Notes: a model not told the origin generated them from the sequence alone. Positions 11,003 to 22,957 are shown, counted from the first letter of the stretch. The stretch is DNA of 64,000 nt from Aselliscus stoliczkanus (GCA_033961575.1 CM066731.1:59797501-59861500), one strand, 5' to 3'. A program made the numbers and translations.

Positions 11003-11141
11003 GGGTTTTTTTTGGGTTTTTTCAATTTTAATTTTTTTTTTTTATTTTGAGGTCAGTGTCACTGGCCCTCATATGTGGGACCTGAACCGGGGAAGCTGGC
11101 TTCCCAAGCCAGCTCTTAACCACCGCGCCATTCGGCCAGCC
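11003..11141 (-). mobile_element. SINE type A
   Basis: Reverse-oriented. The target duplication cctaaaatcaagtt occurs at 10,989 and 11,142. The T-rich start is the A-tail read on the plus strand and is unusually mixed (tttgggtttttt). Confidence 0.9.
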
Positions 11142-11155
11142 CCTAAAATCAAGTT

Positions 11156-11687
11156 TTAATTGATATGTCCCACTGCATATTCTTAGATATTAGCTAGAGC
11201 TTGTGCAATACTAAATTCTGGACAAGTTTCAAACCCTTACTCAGAGTTCAGACTTCACTCTCCTTTTGGGCAGTGGAGTTCTCTTTACAGATGTATAGGT
11301 AAGTGGTTTCAGCTTTAACCCTGAGTATGCAGGTATTCATTCTCATAGGTGCCCATCAGATTTATACTGGGGGAGGAGGGAATCAGGAGGAATGGGGATG
11401 ACTTAAAACACACTGATGTAGGAACCATTTTGCAAATATGATTTTATTTACAAATGACAATGTACACCCTCCACCGCGTGTTAAATCACAGCAAGGACCA
11501 CGATGGACATCAATCAAGGAACCATAGCTCAGGACTGGTGACTTCGTGGGCTCATCCCAGTCATTTCATCCACCTTCAGTAACATGACGCCACTTCAGCT
11601 TTTGAACTATTTAGATTCCACTGAGCATATCATGACAGGTTACTCTGAACCTACAATGCTCTTACCCATTGTAGAGTCACAACATAT
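11156..11687. other. No gene recognised
   Basis: Unique sequence. Nothing is identifiable on either strand. Confidence 0.4.
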
Positions 11688-11702
11688 AAGTATAACCAGG
11701 GC

Positions 11703-11830
11703 GGGCCGGCAGAGTGGTGCGGTGGTTAAATGCTGTCTTGGGAAGCCAGTGGCCACGGTTCGGGTCCCACATATGAGGGCCAGTGACACGGCCCTCAAAA
11801 AAAAAAAACACACACACACAAAAAAAAAAC
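11703..11830 (+). mobile_element. SINE type A with CA-containing tail
   Basis: The target duplication aagtataaccagggc is present at 11,688 and 11,831. The tail has grown a small (CA)n microsatellite between two A-runs. Confidence 0.92.
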
Positions 11831-11845
11831 AAGTATAACCAGGGC

Positions 11846-12344
11846 ACAATAACCCTAACAAAATGACAGGCCTCAGCCAGGCATCCTATAAATCTGATGG
11901 AGCTAAGCTTCAGGGCCTCTCACTTGCCTGACTCCTAAGAGTATCCTGTGAGGGTCCCTAAGCATGTGTTCATGTGTTCATATGTTTTTATAAAATTAGC
12001 AAAGGTGAGATGTTTTAACTGTAATCTGTGAAGCTCTTGGTCTCTCTCCAATGCAATTTCCTCTTCTATCTGGTGGCATTTGGAATGCCATGGGCATCTG
12101 TAGGATCCAACTAAGGGGAAATAGAACTAGGGAATCACTTTGTTTGTAGATTTTTCTGATTCACAGTTACATCCACACACAGTTGGCCTGTGACTAGCTG
12201 TCCCAGGACAGGAATATACATAAAACACACTATACTCACTCACTCAAAATCAGAACCCAAAGGTTGTGATGCCAGAGGTCACACTGTGACATTGGGCCTG
12301 CCAGCTCACAGAGAGTGGATGAGAAATAAAGTTTGAAGTATACT
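11846..12344. other. No gene recognised
   Basis: Unique sequence. Only the edge of the following LTR may extend into it. Confidence 0.4.
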
Positions 12345-12755
12345 GCATGAGTCAGGGCTCATGCAATTATAAAGGCTGAGAAGTCCCAATATTCAAAGTC
12401 AGACAGCTGGAGACCCCGAAGAGCCTATAGGATAAGCTCCAGTCTGAAAGCCAGAAGAGTTGAGAAGAGCCAATTTTCAGTTCAGTTCAAAGACCAAAAA
12501 GACCAATGTCCCAGCTCAGACAGTCAGGCAGGAAGAGTTCCCTCTAACCCAGCATTTGTCTTCTATTTAGGTCTTCTGATTGGTTAAATCCCACCCACAC
12601 TGGGACTAGCAATGTGCTTTACTCAGTCAACCAATTCAGATGTTAATCTTACCCAGAAACACCCTCACTGATACACCCCAAATAATGTTTACCCAAATGT
12701 CTGGGTACCCCATGGCCCAGTCAAGTTGACACCTAAAATTAAACATTACATGTAC
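12345..12755 (-). mobile_element. ERVL LTR (MLT2-like)
   Basis: Read on the minus strand it opens with 'ttttaggtgtcaacttgact' and 'gggccatggggtacccagac'. It continues with 'gtgtttctgggtaagattaa', 'agactggagcttatcc'-type wording and 'ttataattgcatgagccctg'. This is the order of an ERVL LTR of the MLT2 kind. Confidence 0.65.
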
Positions 12756-13310
12756 CAAACCAAAAACTCCTGCCAATCTTACAGCTCACAGATGATGAAA
12801 TCTCAGTAGAAATTTTCCCAAATTTGACAATCCTAAAACTTGCATAACATTACCAATAATGAATTGTGACACTGAAACAAACTTTTCTAAACTACCCATA
12901 ATAAAAATAAATTGATCAGTTGCAAAAGGTTAAGTTTTCTTTTTATTCTTCTCTATAGGAAATATACCAAGATTGCTATCAAAGGAAGAAGAAATCAAGA
13001 GTACATGGTCAAGAAAGGTAGAAAAAAAAGTATCACAGATGTATGTCTAATAATAATAATATCTTATTTTTCTGGATTAATTTTTATATCTGTGGTATTT
13101 GTCAGCTTTTTAAAGTTTATAATTTGTTGTGTTTCTTTTTTATTCTAAATAAATACCCTCTTTAACCTAATTTTATATTTGTAATTTTGTATTCTTTTTA
13201 TTAAGCATGGCCTCTGACATTGCTTAACACCAGGTCTGTTATTTGGTAGATCTATATCATTTCATAAAATAAAAATGTTCCAAGCTATTAACACCCTTTA
13301 GAGATCTTTC
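12756..13310. other. AT-rich, no gene recognised
   Basis: A 78-codon frame (12,912-13,148, plus) translates low-complexity Lys-rich then hydrophobic residues, which suggests AT-rich DNA and not a protein. Confidence 0.4.
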
Positions 13311-13508
13311 TGGCCAAAGTGTCTCAACCATGGATACACATTATAATTAACTGGAGAGCTTTTCAAAAAAAAAAAAAAAAAAAAAAGTACCGGGATCCCA
13401 ACACAAACCAATTAAAAGGGCTCTCTGGAAATGGAGCCTGCCATGATAGTTTCTAAAAAGTTCCCCAATTGACTCTACAGTACAGCCAGAGTTGAAAACC
13501 ACTGTTCT
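13311..13508 (+). repeat. MER5-like hAT (Charlie) fragment
   Basis: 'gtgtctcaaccatggataca ... ttaactggagagcttttc' then 'aaaaagttccccaattgact' and 'gagttgaaaaccactgttct' match the two ends and interior of a MER5-type nonautonomous hAT repeat. A run of about 22 A residues (13,365-13,386) interrupts it. Confidence 0.6.
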
Positions 13509-13610
13509 AGCCTGATCTCTTCATATTACAAATTACGAAATAGAGGCCCAGGGAGAGGCTGGAAGCTTTCCATGAGTCATTCAGCTAGTAAGTGGCAGAC
13601 ATGACCTTAG
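13509..13610 (+). repeat. MIR fragment
   Basis: 'tattacaaattacgaaatag ... catgagtcattcagctagta agtggcagac' follows the MIR 3' core. Confidence 0.5.
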
Positions 13611-14197
13611 ACCAGAAATCTCCTAAATCCAAACCAGAACACAACACTGGCACATTCCTTATTTAATCAGAGGAATGGTCAGACGTGATAATATTGTAGG
13701 TTACCAATAGTGCATGTTCACTAGGGTTGCTGATCTCGGACACCAAGACATTCATGTTTTAAAATCTTTAGGTAGAAACATACTGTTTACATTTTCAAAC
13801 TGCTGGGGCAAAGCAGTTAAGCCTATCAAAGGGTTCAGAGACAAAAGGTAGAGGATGAAGCTTACAATCAGACTTACAACGACTGTGTTGACTTAAATGC
13901 CAAGGTCATGCCAGACTAAAAGCTCCTAAATATAGGTGTTCTATTTTAAGCAAAATAGACCATTCTGTTTCCATAGCTTCGTGTAAAGTTTGTCCTACAT
14001 TTTTATTTCTTAAGGCCTTGTTAAGGCCCTGTTATTTAGATAACAAAAGTCACTAAGGCATCCTAGGACTTCAATTTCCATTTAAATGCTTAAGTGAGAA
14101 ATCAACACCTTTCCTTTCCTGGATTTCCATGGTTGGAAATCAATGGACCCAAATGAGCTTTAATATGCCTTCTGGCATAAAAATTGTTTTATTCTAT
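13611..14197. other. No gene recognised
   Basis: Unique sequence without recognisable features. Confidence 0.4.
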
Positions 14198-14213
14198 AAG
14201 ATAATACAAGCCT

Positions 14214-14684
14214 GGGGCCAGCCCAGTGGCTCAGTTGGTTAAGTGTTGGCTTAGCGCGTGAGCTCTGAGCAACAGGGCCACTGGTTTGGTTCCCACATGG
14301 GCCAGTGAACTCTGTGCCCTAGCTGAGCTGTTGCTGAACTGCCAACAGATGGCAGGATGGCTCAGCTGGTGTAACAAGATTGCCTGTTTGATGGTGGGCT
14401 ATGCCCACCTGCAATTAAGACTGAACTTGGCACCTTGAGCTGAGCTGCTGCCCAGATGGATAGGGCATACGTTCTTAACAACAAGGATGCTGGGTTCGAC
14501 TCCCACATGGGATGGTGGCTACCCGCCACCCGCAACTAAGACTGAACTCAGCACCTTGAGCTTAGAGGCTACGAGCTGCCAAAGGGAAGCCAGATGGCGA
14601 CTGGCGCCCTCCATAGCAAAGACTGAAGTGCAACAACTTGGTTGGTCCCCTTCCCCAACTGTCCAATAAAATCTTTAAAAAAAA
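14214..14684 (+). mobile_element. SINE type D (VES-like, long)
   Basis: Type D carries the VES head ('gtggctcagttggttaag', 'gagctctgagcaacaggg') followed by a second tRNA-like stretch ('ttcttaacaacaaggatgct', 'ggttcgactcccacatggga'). Two 'gaactcagcaccttgagct' type repeats follow, with the tail 'caacaacttgg ... ccaataaaatcttt'. The target duplication is aagataatacaagcct (14,198 and 14,685). The body appears to contain a partial internal duplication. Confidence 0.88.
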
Positions 14685-14710
14685 AAGATAATACAAACCT
14701 ATCATTTCTT

Positions 14711-14817
14711 TTTTTTTTTAAGAGGGCAGTGTCACTGGCCCTCATACATGGGATCTGAACTGGGGCCACTGGCATCCCAAGCCAGCTCTTAACCACTGTG
14801 CCACGCAGCCAGCCGAA
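14711..14817 (-). mobile_element. SINE type A
   Basis: Inserted right next to the preceding SINE in the opposite orientation. The target duplication cctatcatttctt occurs at 14,698 and 14,819. Confidence 0.9.
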
Positions 14818-14831
14818 GCCTATCATTTCTT

Positions 14832-15239
14832 TAGTGTTATTATGATTTAGTATTTCCTGGGAATCTACAGTGGGGTTGGCAGAATTGGCTTTTTCTTTTA
14901 CAGTTGCTATTTTTTAAATGGCTCCTTTACTGTATAGAGCAATATTTAAAATATTTTAATAAACACTGCATTTTGATAATTAATCCCGTGCTACCTCGTT
15001 TCACAATCTGTCTTAGAATCTTATGTATATAAGCTTTGTTACCATAATGAGAAACCTTCAACTTTGCATCTACCAAAGTATTAAGCACCTAAAATAAAAT
15101 GTCCATATGTGTTAGTTTGAATGAATAAAAGCCTCAAATTTTAAAAATTCTATTTATAAAATTTGCTCTGAAGGCAACTTTTTAAGACATTTCTACTAAG
15201 TGGAGCATAGCATATAGTTAATAGAGGTCTCACCACTGT
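14832..15239. other. AT-rich, no gene recognised
   Basis: Nothing identifiable. Confidence 0.4.
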
Positions 15240-15600
15240 CTTAGTCGACTCAGGCTGCTATCATAGAATACCAATGACTAGGTGACTTATAAACAACAGA
15301 AATGCATTTCTCACAGTTTTGGAAGCTGAGAAGTCTAAGATCAAGGCACCAACAAGTTGGTGTCTGATGAGGACTCAATTTCTGGTTCGCAGAAGTCTCT
15401 TTTTGCAGGGTCCTCGGATGACGGAAGGGACAAGGGAGCTCCCTGCAGCCTTTCTTATAAAAGCACTAATCCCATACCTGAGGGCTCCACCATCACGACC
15501 TAATCACCTCCCAAAGGCCCCACCTCCCAATACCATCACACTGGGCATTAGAATTTCAACATATGAATTTGGGAGGACTCAAACATTAAGCCTATAACAA
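15240..15600 (-). mobile_element. ERVL-MaLR LTR
   Basis: On the plus strand 'caggctgctatcatagaata', 'gacttataaacaacagaaat', 'gggctccaccatcacgacct', 'cacctcccaataccatcaca' and 'catatgaatttgggaggact' are the reverse complement of an MST/MLT1-type LTR. Confidence 0.8.
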
Positions 15601-15786
15601 CCACTGATCCAGTCACCTGGGGGTTATGGTTGATTTTTATTCTCCCTTAATCCCCACCCTCACCCAGGCATCTTTTTCCTTCCTGTTCTATATCCTCAGC
15701 ATCTTTCATTTGTCACTTATTTTCCTTTTCTACTACTGCTACTTTAGCCTAGGTTCTCATAATCTCTCCTCATTACATAACTTTCT

Positions 15787-16266
15787 TTTTTTTTTGTTTT
15801 GTTTTGTTTTTTTTTAAAGATTTTATTGGGGAATTGGCGGAGGGGAACAGCGTTGGGGAATTGGGGAAGGGGAACAGACAAGTTGCCGTCTTCTTGTTCT
15901 TCAGTTTAGTTGCGGAGGATGTTGCTTCACTGTTGGTATCGTCATTGCGCTCTTCCCGGATGAGGCAGATCGGTCGCTGGCCTCTGGATGTCGCTCATCG
16001 CGGCTATTGGCAGCTCACGCTGGCTGCCAGCCGCTCACGCTGGCTGCGGGCCGCTCACGCTGGCTGCGGGCCACTCACTGTAGCCTATGGCAGCCCACTG
16101 CAGCAGGGGCTGCAGCTCACACCATCACCGGGGCTCGCACAGCCCAGCTCCAGGTGGAGCTGTTGTTAGCTGTAGAGGGCAGTGTCACTGGCCCTCATGT
16201 GGGATCCGAACCGGGGCCGCTGGCATCACAAAACCAGCGCTTAACCAATGCACCACTCAGCCGGCC
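15787..16266 (-). mobile_element. SINE type B, young subfamily, 3 internal units
   Basis: The target duplication is tcattacataactttct (15,770 and 16,268). It carries the diagnostic deletions shared with copies at 43,114, 47,720 and 63,030. The internal repeat (read on the plus strand as 'gctcacgctggctgc') is present three times at 16,016-16,075, the highest number in the window. Confidence 0.93.
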
Positions 16267-16269
16267 CTC

Positions 16270-16560
16270 ATTACATAACTTTCTAAACCTTCCCATCTCT
16301 TTGTGTCCCTCCTGTCTTTTTACATGCTGCTACATACAGTTTTCTAAAACACTCTACCCTCCATGGTCACCTCATCAGGACTCCCACTTGCTGACAGTCT
16401 AGATTATAAAGTTGCACACCATGCAGTTTCCTCCTGCTCACACAGGTACTTCCGGTGCCACAGCCATACTAAATTACTTGTAGTTCTTTAAGCTCTGCAT
16501 AAGTTGTGCCCTGCCTACACTTTCCTCCCCACTGCCTAAAGAACCCATTAACATCCTTTA
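16270..16560 (+). repeat. L2-like fragment, 5' part
   Basis: 'cccattaacatcctttaaga cacagctcag' type wording, continued beyond the SINE cluster at 17,086-17,350, is the pattern of an L2 3' end. Confidence 0.45.
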
Positions 16561-16574
16561 AGACACAGCTCAGG

Positions 16575-16653
16575 CTGGCTTGGGAAGCCAGCGGCCCTGG
16601 TTCGGGTCCCATATATGAGGGCCAGTGACACTGTCCTCAAAAAAAAAAAAAAA
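16575..16653 (+). mobile_element. SINE type A, 5'-truncated
   Basis: Begins inside the head at 'ctggcttgggaagccagc' and ends in an A-run. The target duplication agacacagctcagg occurs at 16,561 and 16,654, so the truncation happened at insertion. Confidence 0.85.
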
Positions 16654-16667
16654 AGACACAGCTCAGG

Positions 16668-17073
16668 GCGGGCTGAGTGGCTCTCAGTTGGTTAAGAGCA
16701 CGAGCTCTGAGCAACAGGGTTGCCAGTTCGATTCCCACATGGGCCAGTAAGCTGTGCCCGAGCTGAGCTGCCATTGAGCTTCCAACAGGTGGCAGGATTG
16801 CTCAGTGGTTAGAGGGTGCACTCTTAGCAACAAGGTTTCCAGTTCAACTCCCCCATGGGATGGTGGGCTACTGCCCACACGCAACTAAGATTGAACATGT
16901 CACCTTGAGCTGAGTGGCCACAAGCTGCCGACGGGCAGCGGGATGGCGACTGGACTTGGAACTGAGTTAGCTGTGCCCCTCCACAACAACTTGGCTGTTC
17001 ACCTTTCCCAATTCTCCAACACTGTTCCCCTTCCCCAATTCCTCAGTAAAATCTTTAAAGAAAAAAAAACAAC
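16668..17073 (+). mobile_element. SINE type D (VES-like)
   Basis: Starts immediately after the downstream target duplication of the preceding SINE. Its own duplication is gacacagctcag/gacacagttcag (to 17,085). It has the VES order: gagcacgagctctgagcaac, then 'ggcaggattgctcagtggtt', 'tcagtaaaatcttt' and an A-tail. Confidence 0.88.
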
Positions 17074-17085
17074 GACACAGTTCAG

Positions 17086-17350
17086 CAGTCACGTCCTCTC
17101 TCAAGCTTTTTCCAACCACAATCCTCCCAGCAACCACAAATAGCTTACACCCTCCTTGTCACTCTACAGGCACTATACATACTTTCTATAAGACTTTATT
17201 TTCTCAGATGGTTGCAGTCTATTTCCTCGTCCTGGAAGAAAGTGTCCTTGAGAACAAAGATTGTGTCTGATTCATCTTTATATCCAAAGTACCTAACTCC
17301 ATTACTGACACGCAGTAGATGTAATATTTATTGGATGAATAAATAAAGCA
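17086..17350 (+). repeat. L2 3' end
   Basis: 'gagaacaaagattgtgtctg', 'aaagtacctaactccatt', 'gacacgcagtagatgtaata' and 'tttattggatgaataaataa' form the standard L2 3' terminus. Confidence 0.7.
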
Positions 17351-17972
17351 CAGTAGAGTGGGGTAAGATTCTGAAGACAGCATTAGGTAAAAATCCTGTG
17401 TAATCAAATTACTCTTCACATCTCTAAAATGAATCTAAAGGACAGCAACCATGGTTTTTGGGTATACTATATCATCTTTTAGGAGGTTCAACCAAGCCAG
17501 TTTTGTTTTTTTTTCCCATCGTTGGAACAAATAATTACATCTTTGTTTGAATTCCAAATGAAGCATTTCTGGGCCATACTGTAAAAATAAATAAATAAAA
17601 GTGGGCATTTGGAGGGGGGGACATGACAACGACAGTGGTGGTAGTACAGATTATGTGCATTTGAATTTACGTAAGTTAAAGGTGTGCAATACAGAATTCC
17701 ATCATATCTCTCTTTATTTAGAAAAAAAACAGATAGTAGAATAAACTATAAATCCAACCAGAACAAAGGCTGTCAATAAAATAGTAGTATTTAAATGATA
17801 GGTCAGCTCTATCCATAGATTAAGAAGAATATCCAGATCCAGGATGTCTGAGGACTGACAAAAACTCTTTCTGTTCACAAATATGCGCATAATCAACCAG
17901 CCAAGATTCCTGAGGTTCTTACTTATATTGTCACCAAAGTCCCTGGGGACTGACTATGTAAGTCAGAGATAT
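17351..17972. other. AT-rich, no gene recognised
   Basis: Frames of 60-66 codons only. None is recognised. Confidence 0.4.
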
Positions 17973-17986
17973 CTCAAGTGCTTCTT

Positions 17987-18405
17987 TTTTTTTTTTTTTA
18001 AGATTTTTATTGGGGAATTGGGGGAGGGGAACAGCATTGGGGAATCGGGGAAGAGGAAAAGACAAGTTGTTGTCTTTTTGTTCTTCAGTCTAGTTGTGGA
18101 GGACGTTGCTTCACTGACCCATGTTGCGCTCTTCCCGGAAGAGGCAGATCAGTCGCCGGCCTCTGGATGTCGCTCACCGTGGCTATTGGCAGCTCACACT
18201 GGCTGCCGGCCACTCACTGTAGCCTATGGCAGCCCACTGCAGCAGGGGCTGCAGCCTACACCATCGCCGGGGCTCGCAGCCCAGCTCCAGGTGGAGCTGT
18301 TGTTAGCTGTGGAGGGTGGTGTCACTGGCCCTCATACGTGGGATCCAAACCGGGGCCGCTGGCATCCCAAAACCAGCTCTTAACCAATGCGCCACTCGGC
18401 CGGCC
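17987..18405 (-). mobile_element. SINE type B, single internal unit
   Basis: The target duplication ctcaagtgcttctt occurs at 17,973 and 18,406. The internal repeat is reduced to one unit. It has a private deletion in the 'acccatgttgcgctc' segment, where 'ggtatcatcatt' is missing. Confidence 0.92.
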
Positions 18406-18419
18406 CTCAAGTGCTTCTT

Positions 18420-20609
18420 CTTAACTTCATTCAGCTTTTAATGGCTGCCTTGCACACTGAGTTAGAATGATGGTAAGTACAAATGTGGACTTGGAGGGGA
18501 AATCGTGTTACTGTTGACTGACAAGGGCAGCCATGCCATCCTAATATAAGCTGTGATACGTGACTCCTAGAAGACCTGAGCAGGGAAGATGCAGATGAGG
18601 AGGACAAGGAGGACGGCCCTGAATTAATTTCTCAGATTACAGTCAAAAATGTCTCGATCAGAACAGACACAGCCCAGTTTATCAGTGAACAGGAAACATA
18701 CAACACTTGCTAGAACTAGAGGGCTCCTCCCCCTCCCCTGGGAGCAGCCGAATGAAACAAGTTAATGACGAAGTCGTGGGGACCCAGGAAAGCCAATGTG
18801 AAATGAGTATATAATCCTGACACTGAGTGGGCCTATGTTAGCTAATAAGAGCTAAATTGGTTCTGGAAGAAGCAATATGGGAGAAAGAGGTCAGAGGTCA
18901 AGGAGACAGAGCAGGGACTGGGCACTGAACACCTAGGGTGTAGAGACCATGGCCGCCCTCCTGGGACTGGCCTATGGAGGCTACCTGCCAACATGGTGAG
19001 GAATTGCCTTGACCCTTAAAAGAGTAATTCAATAATAAGAAAGACTTTCATCTGAGAAAGGAACGGTGGGTGCACAGAACAGAACCAGGAAAGATATGAA
19101 TGGGGTACCTCAGTCTCTGGGCTGGATAACCAGAGACAGCATGGGGGTCCTTCAGGAAATGAAAACAGAACTCTACCTAAGATGAAGGTAAACTCTACCT
19201 TAATCAGGGAGAGACACAGAGTGGGAGACAAATGCAGGTAAGCTGATTTGATTGGCATAGAAGTCCCTGAATCTATGGCAACCGAGCCCATTGTCCAAGC
19301 TCCAGTAGAATAGCAAGGAGATCTAGGAGCCCCTGGGGTTTTCTGCTATTAGAAGGTGGTGATCAAATGGCCATTGATAAAGTAGATGCTGCAGCAGCCA
19401 GAAAAATGAAAAGGAAATCGAGTGATTAACAAGTGCTAAAAAGCCAGAGCAGAGAGGAAGAAAGAAGCTTTTGAAAGAAACACCATATTTTCAAATGTGG
19501 AGGGAGGAGGGAATTAAGGAAAACATATGAAAATAGCCTTTAAATTTGGCAGGTAGGTGTGAGGCCAGGGGAAAAGAAAGGTTCATCTCAACTTCATTCA
19601 TCATTCCCATTCTTGTGAGCACTGCTCAAAGGAGATTTGATGAAGGAAAAGGCTGAAACTAGTGGCTAAAATGGACCCTGGGGAATTCTCGTTTAACACT
19701 CATTAGCATGGCAAAGTGAGAGCCAGTTACCCTGCACAATAACCAAGGGAGTCTGCACAGTCTCAAGATCATCGTTCTGTGGCAGGTGCACTGTCCCAGC
19801 AGCTGTAAGGATCAGTTTTTTGAATCATGTGAGGAGAAAATGTCACGATCTCACAGTAATGATAGAGCAACAAAGGAAAATGATCTCTCTCAGCTATTTT
19901 TAAAGGGCTAACGGTGCCCTTTGGCTCCGTCTAGTTCCAGAAATTATACACTCATGATAAGTACCAAGCAGCCCCAAACAAAGGAGCCCTATTTTCCATT
20001 CTTCACCTACTCTTACTCCAATCTGCAGAAGCAAAAATAGAATGCTGTTATAATACTGGTCATTACAGGGGAGACAATGCCTCAGGCAAGAAATCAATGG
20101 GAGAAAAAAAAGACATTACATTTAGATTATAAAAATCACATTCTGTTTTATCCAGCATACACACAAATAAAACCAGGCTTGAACAAACTGGCAAGTGGGA
20201 CTAACATTTTTTAAACAAAGCGTTTTAATGATACAAATGAATGAAACTTCATGAAAATAGAAATATCCCACAAGTCACTCTTCATTTTAATTAAGAGCAC
20301 CATCAGTGGGTAAAAAGAAAATTTTTCACTAATTTTTCAGAATAATGATTATGGTTATTGGATTACTGTAGTAATCTCCCAATTAACGTTTTACACAGTG
20401 AAAAGCAACACTGGGAAAAGATTGTACAAATTCTTAGGTCCATACGTAAAACAGTTCCTCAGCATTTATACATATGGATAAAGGGTAAGAATTGCAAACC
20501 CTAACACACACTGTTTTGCTGTCTATTATCTTTAGTGCCTGCAACCACAGACATAAGACAAGAAGATTTCGAGTGAAGGTTTAAATTAAATTTAGATCAG
20601 CTAATATTT
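18420..20609. other. 2.2 kb without recognised features
   Basis: This is the longest SINE-free stretch in the left half. No gene, LTR or LINE is recognised. Frames of up to 91 codons (19,016-19,291, minus) look like chance. It is a candidate for unique or conserved non-coding DNA. Confidence 0.4.
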
Positions 20610-20771
20610 GGAAAGGAAGCCAAGAATACTCAATGGGGAAAAAATAGTTTCTTTAATAAATGGAGATGGGGAAACTGAATATTCACATGCAAAAGAATGA
20701 AACTGGACCCCTGTCTTACACAACTCACAAAAATTAACTTAAAATGGATTAAAAATCTAAATGTTAAATCT

Positions 20772-20882
20772 TGGGCTGGCAGAGTGGTGCGGTGGTTAAG
20801 AGCTGGCTTGGGACGCCAGTGGCCCCAGTTCAGGTCCCACATGTGAGGGCTGGTGACACTGCCCTCAAAATAAATAAATAAA
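20772..20882 (+). mobile_element. SINE type A in L1
   Basis: The target duplication taaatgttaaatct occurs at 20,758 and 20,883. It ends in an AAAT tail. Confidence 0.92.
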
Positions 20883-21157
20883 TAAATGTTAAATCTGAAG
20901 CCTAGAGTAAAACATAGGGGGAAAGGTCCTTGACACTGCTCTTAGCAATGATAGTTTACATGTGAAACCTAAAGCATAAGCAACTAAAGCAAAAATAAAC
21001 AAGTGGGACTACATCAAACTAAAAAGGTTTTGCACAGCAAAAGAAACTATCAACAAAATGAAAAGACAACCTATGGAATGGAGATAATATTTGCAAACAT
21101 ATATTTGTTAAGGGCTTCCTATCTAAAATATATAAGGAACTCATACAACTGAGTACA

Positions 21158-21199
<42 letters not shown>

Positions 21200-21200
21200 T
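21158..21200. repeat. (AAT)n microsatellite
   Basis: About 14 AAT units inside the L1. Confidence 0.95.
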
Positions 21201-21376
21201 TTAAAATGGGCCAAAGACATGATTAGATATTTTTTTTAAAAAGACACACAAATGGCCAAACATACATGAAAAGGTGCCCAACGTCATTAATCATCATGGA
21301 AATGCAAATCAAAACCACAATGAGACACACTACCTCACACCTGTCAGAATGGCTTATCAATAAAAGAGACACCAGA

Positions 21377-21522
21377 GCTGGCCGACTGGCTCAGCTGGTT
21401 AAGAGCTCGCTCAAGAGTGATAGCTGAGCTCTGAGCAACAGCAGTTCAATGCCCAGCCCGAGCTGAACTGCTGATGAGCTACCAACAAGTGGCAGGATGG
21501 CTCAGCTAAAAAAATAAAATAA
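21377..21522 (+). mobile_element. SINE type C in L1
   Basis: The outer target duplication ataaaagagacaccaga / ataaaaaagacaccaga brackets this SINE together with the type B that follows. The type B therefore entered this element's A-tail later. Confidence 0.88.
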
Positions 21523-21962
21523 GGCCCGGCTGAGTGGCGCATTGGTTAAGAGCTGGTTTTGGGATGCCAGAGACCCCGGTTTGGATCCCACGTATGAGGG
21601 CCAGTGACACTGCCCTCTACAGCTAACAGCAGCTCCACCTGGAGCTGGGCTATGCAAGCCCCGGTGACGATGTAGGCTGCAGCCCCTGCTGCAGTGGGCT
21701 GCCACAGGCTACAGTGAGGGGCTCGCAGCCAGCATGAGCTGCCAATAGCTGTGGTGAGCAACCATCCAGAGGCCCGCGACCGATCTGCCTCATTTGGGAA
21801 GAACGCAATGATGATACCAACATGGGCCAGTGAAGCAACGTCCTCTGCAACTAGACTGAAGAACAAAAAAGACAGCAACTTGTCTGTTCCCCTTCCCCAG
21901 TTCCCCAATAAAATCCTTAAAAAACTTAAAATTAAAAATAAAAAAATAATAAAATAAAATAA
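21523..21962 (+). mobile_element. SINE type B inserted in the tail of a type C
   Basis: Full head, body with one internal unit, and tail ending in mixed AAAT runs. It begins immediately after the type C A-tail (aaaaaaataaaataa), so the target was the tail itself. Confidence 0.9.
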
Positions 21963-22775
21963 AGGGTAACAATAAAAAAGACACCAGAGAAGAGCTGCTA
22001 AGGATGTGGAGTAAAGGGAACACTTGTGCACTCTTGATTGGAATATAAATTGGTGTATCACTATGGAAAACAGTGTGGAGGTTCCTCAAAAATTTAAAAA
22101 TAGAACTACCAAATGATCCAGCAATTCCATGCCTAGGTATATATATCCGAAGGAAATAAAATCATTATCTCAAATAGATATCTGCTCCCCCATGTTCATT
22201 GCAGCATTATTCGCAATAGCCAAGATATGGAAACAACCATGTGTCCATCAACAGAGGAATGAATAAAGAAAATGTGGTTTATATATATACATAATAGAAT
22301 ATTATTCAGCCATTAAAAAAGAAGGAAATCCTGCCATTAGTTGGTGACAACAAGTAAGACAGGGAAAACAATTACTGTGTGATCTCATTTATATGTGGAA
22401 TCTAAAGGAAACTGAGAGTATATTGGTGGTTAGGAGTTGGCAGGGGGAGAGATGGGTGAAAATGATTAAAGGGTAGAAACTTACAGTTGTAAATGAGTAA
22501 GTCCTAAAGAAATAGTGTGCAGCATGGGGACTACAGTTAATAATACTGTATTTTATATTTGAAAGTTGCTAAGAGAGTAGATTTTAAAAGTTCTCACACA
22601 CACACACACACGCACAAAAAGTAACTATGAGGTGATGGATGTATTAATTAATCTTACTGTGGTAATCATTTTGCAAAGTATACATGTATCAAATCACATT
22701 GTACACCTTAAACTCACACATGTTATATGTCAATTATTTCTCAATAAAGCTAAATAAAAATTTTTAAATAAAGTT

Positions 22776-22957
22776 TTCACTAAGATTTTACACAAATTCT
22801 TTAGGGTTCTAGAAAATTTGACAAATACTGTCAACTAAAACTACTGTCAGAAAAATAACTTGCCAGATTGCAATGAGATAATATACAGAAAAGTATTTGT
22901 GAATGATAGCATGCTGTATAGACACAAGGCCTCCTGTTTGGTGGGGAAAAAAAAAAA

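Larger units (their letters stand above)
20610..22775 (+). mobile_element. L1 3' half, ORF2 end plus 3'UTR
   Basis: Decayed L1MA-like sequence covers the last part of ORF2 and the 3'UTR. It includes 'gcaaaagaatgaaactggac', 'atggattaaaaatctaaatg', 'cacagcaaaagaaactatca', 'tctaaaatatataaggaact' and 'aatgcaaatcaaaaccacaa'. The 3'UTR follows with 'atccagcaattccatgccta', 'caagatatggaaacaaccat' and 'tattattcagccattaaaaa', ending near 'tcaataaagctaaataaa'. It is interrupted by three SINEs (20,772, 21,377, 21,523) and an (AAT)n run. No ORF2 frame remains open. Confidence 0.85.

Noticed and set aside
17883..18383. A 166-codon open frame, with similar 120-175-codon frames at 21,546-22,061, 43,212-43,736 and 15,804-16,402
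   Set aside because: All lie across type B SINEs read in the tail-to-head direction and share the same peptide words. They are by-products of the GC-rich SINE body.
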